A DNA stretch of 64,000 nt, from positions 162,599 to 226,598 of the forward strand of contig WGNJ01000002.1 in NCBI GenBank assembly GCA_016124635.1, read 5' to 3'. This stretch comes from Alphaproteobacteria bacterium (lineage in GTDB: Bacteria > Pseudomonadota > Alphaproteobacteria > Micropepsales > Micropepsaceae). The notes under the pieces were generated by a model. It saw only the letters and a program-made list of their open reading frames with translations. It searched no databases and was not told where the DNA came from. The translations under genes were made by a program, and so were the position numbers. How positions within the stretch are numbered: position 1 is the stretch's first letter; each line of letters starts with the position of its first letter. This document shows positions 63,356-64,000 of the stretch, piece after piece.

Positions 63356-63787
63356 TCAAACGCCGATGCGGTAATAGACGAGTTGCGCGCCGAACCGCAC
63401 CAGTTCTCCGAGGACCACCGCGGCGACAAGAGCGTTTGCCGTCCAATAGCCCGGCAGGCCGTATCCGATCGCACCTGCCACCAGTACAGCGCCCGAGAGG
63501 ACGATGAAGTAGCCGAATCGATTTGCCTTAAGCTCGATCAGCTTCTCGCGTTCGTCGCGCGCAGTCTCGACATCGCCGCCGCCGATACGCGTCCCCACGG
63601 CAGCGATGATCTGCAGCACGATTTGCAAGACAACGAGCAAGATGACGGCACCGACATATTCGCCAAGGAACGTGTCGGCCGACACCGGACCCGCCGAGAG
63701 CGCGCGCCCAACGACCGTGAAATAGAATCCAAACACCGCGAGGATCGACGTCAGCGATATCCACGCGCTCGTCTCCCGAAAGCTCAT
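63356..63787 (-). CDS. Small polytopic membrane protein paired with an XRE regulator
   Basis: 143 residues from ATG 63787 (GGAGACGAC directly upstream). Four helices: about 9-29, 45-65, 92-112 and 117-137. The second cytoplasmic loop GGGDVETARDEREKLIELKANRFGY is typical of DUF2178-like proteins, which are often next to short HTH genes. Function unknown. Confidence 0.75.
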   Translation of the reverse strand: MSFRETSAWISLTSILAVFGFYFTVVGRALSAGPVSADTFLGEYVGAVILLVVLQIVLQIIAAVGTRIGGGDVETARDEREKLIELKANRFGYFIVLSGAVLVAGAIGYGLPGYWTANALVAAVVLGELVRFGAQLVYYRIGV

Positions 63788-63842
63788 TGTCGTCTCCGCC
63801 ATCGCGTAAAGTACGGCAGACATGATGTAATATGTGACATAC

Positions 63843-63868
63843 ATAATGTCAAGTATATACGACATTAT
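63843..63868. promoter_or_regulatory. Inverted repeat in the AT-rich promoter region of the XRE operon
   Basis: Arms ATAATGTC / GACATTAT with a 10-base spacer, in a strongly AT-rich stretch (63820-63880) that differs from the surroundings. A related GACAT half-site lies at about 63833. A regulator-binding site, most likely for the XRE protein, is a reasonable inference. Confidence 0.55.
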
Positions 63869-63905
63869 CAACTTGACGCATGTTAGCTGAATACCTATAT
63901 TGGTT

Positions 63906-63921
63906 CCTAGGGAGACCTAGG
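63906..63921 (+). promoter_or_regulatory. Small hairpin over the transposase ribosome-binding site
   Basis: CCTAGG-GAGA-CCTAGG: a 6-bp self-complementary stem with a GAGA loop. The Shine-Dalgarno-like GGGAGA lies across its loop, two bases before the ATG region, so the stem could limit transposase translation. Confidence 0.45.
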
Positions 63922-63923
63922 CC

Positions 63924-64000
63924 ATGGCTAAGGCGTTGACCATCCAAGATTTTTTCAAGCGCTTCCCGGATGATGAAGCCTGTCTTAACCATCTTTTTGA
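63924..64000 (+). CDS. IS1595-family transposase, N-terminal fragment (cut by window end)
   Basis: Only the first 25 residues are visible (MAKALTIQDFFKRFPDDEAC, then LNHLF). The FFxRFPDDEACLxHLF pattern is the typical N-terminus of IS1595-type transposases, just before their zinc-ribbon. The gene continues beyond the window. The preceding bases, TTAGCTGAATACCT at about 63,882, could be part of the IS left end; I cannot confirm it without the right end. Confidence 0.75.
   Translation, partial: MAKALTIQDFFKRFPDDEACLNHLF

Noticed and set aside
1..64000. CRISPR arrays, prophage genes, and toxin-antitoxin or restriction systems
   Set aside because: No regularly spaced repeats, phage structural genes or such gene pairs were seen; the DUF2971 gene alone is not enough to call a defence system.

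Overview
The window looks like chromosomal DNA of a GC-rich alphaproteobacterium. The support is the divergent hslVU / his block, the glnK-amtB pair beside a UbiH-type hydroxylase, the LON-domain / Trm112 / DUF971 chain behind a CGPC thioredoxin, lolA, ftsK, TAT-type petA, and many GTG or TTG starts with 1-4 base stop/start overlaps. I cannot name genus or order with confidence.

Layout. 0.1-2.3 kb: a membrane protein with a prephenate-dehydratase-like N-terminal part and an OmpA-like C-terminal part. 2.6-4.5 kb: hslVU (minus). 4.8-11.1 kb: a his operon, hisD, two IGPD-like genes where hisB is expected, a membrane-protein gene, hisH, hisA, hisF. 11.3-17 kb: a CYTH-CHAD triphosphatase, a TPR protein, a secreted beta/gamma-crystallin-like protein, a puuA/puuD-type pair and a GNAT. 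17-22.5 kb: a GDPD, an SRPBCC-Rieske oxygenase pair under a divergent TetR with a clear operator, lolA, and a papain-like protease. 22.5-34.2 kb: a VanW-glycosyltransferase fusion, two related outer-membrane proteins, a DUF3592 protein, a probable TAT-exported intradiol dioxygenase, a cold-shock protein, small membrane or secreted proteins set among palindromic repeats, and a DUF2971 gene beside a 0.8 kb gene-free stretch. 34.2-44.6 kb: ftsK, an aminotransferase, amtB-glnK with an NtrC/sigma-54-type control region, the ubiH-type gene, and the thioredoxin-LON-Trm112-DUF971 chain. 45-53 kb: a low-complexity Asn-ladder secreted protein, tRNA-Gly, petA fused translationally to an HtrA lipoprotein, an M3 peptidase and small proteins. 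54-62 kb: a zinc alcohol dehydrogenase, a membrane protein, and the DUF4129-DUF4350-MoxR-DUF58-SpoIIM-RDD operon. 62-64 kb: an RcnB-like protein, an XRE/membrane-protein pair, and the 5' end of an IS1595-type transposase cut by the window edge.

The most notable observation is in the his operon. The place of hisB (imidazoleglycerol-phosphate dehydratase, IGPD) is taken by two coupled, diverged IGPD-like genes. The first, fused behind a HAD phosphatase domain, keeps the second HHxxE metal motif but has lost the first. The other keeps one His and the Glu of both motifs. This suggests an obligate heteromeric IGPD, an inference that needs testing. Two further unusual proteins are the PDT-like/transmembrane/OmpA-like fusion at the left end and the protein with 25 consecutive Asn-X dipeptides near 45.5 kb.
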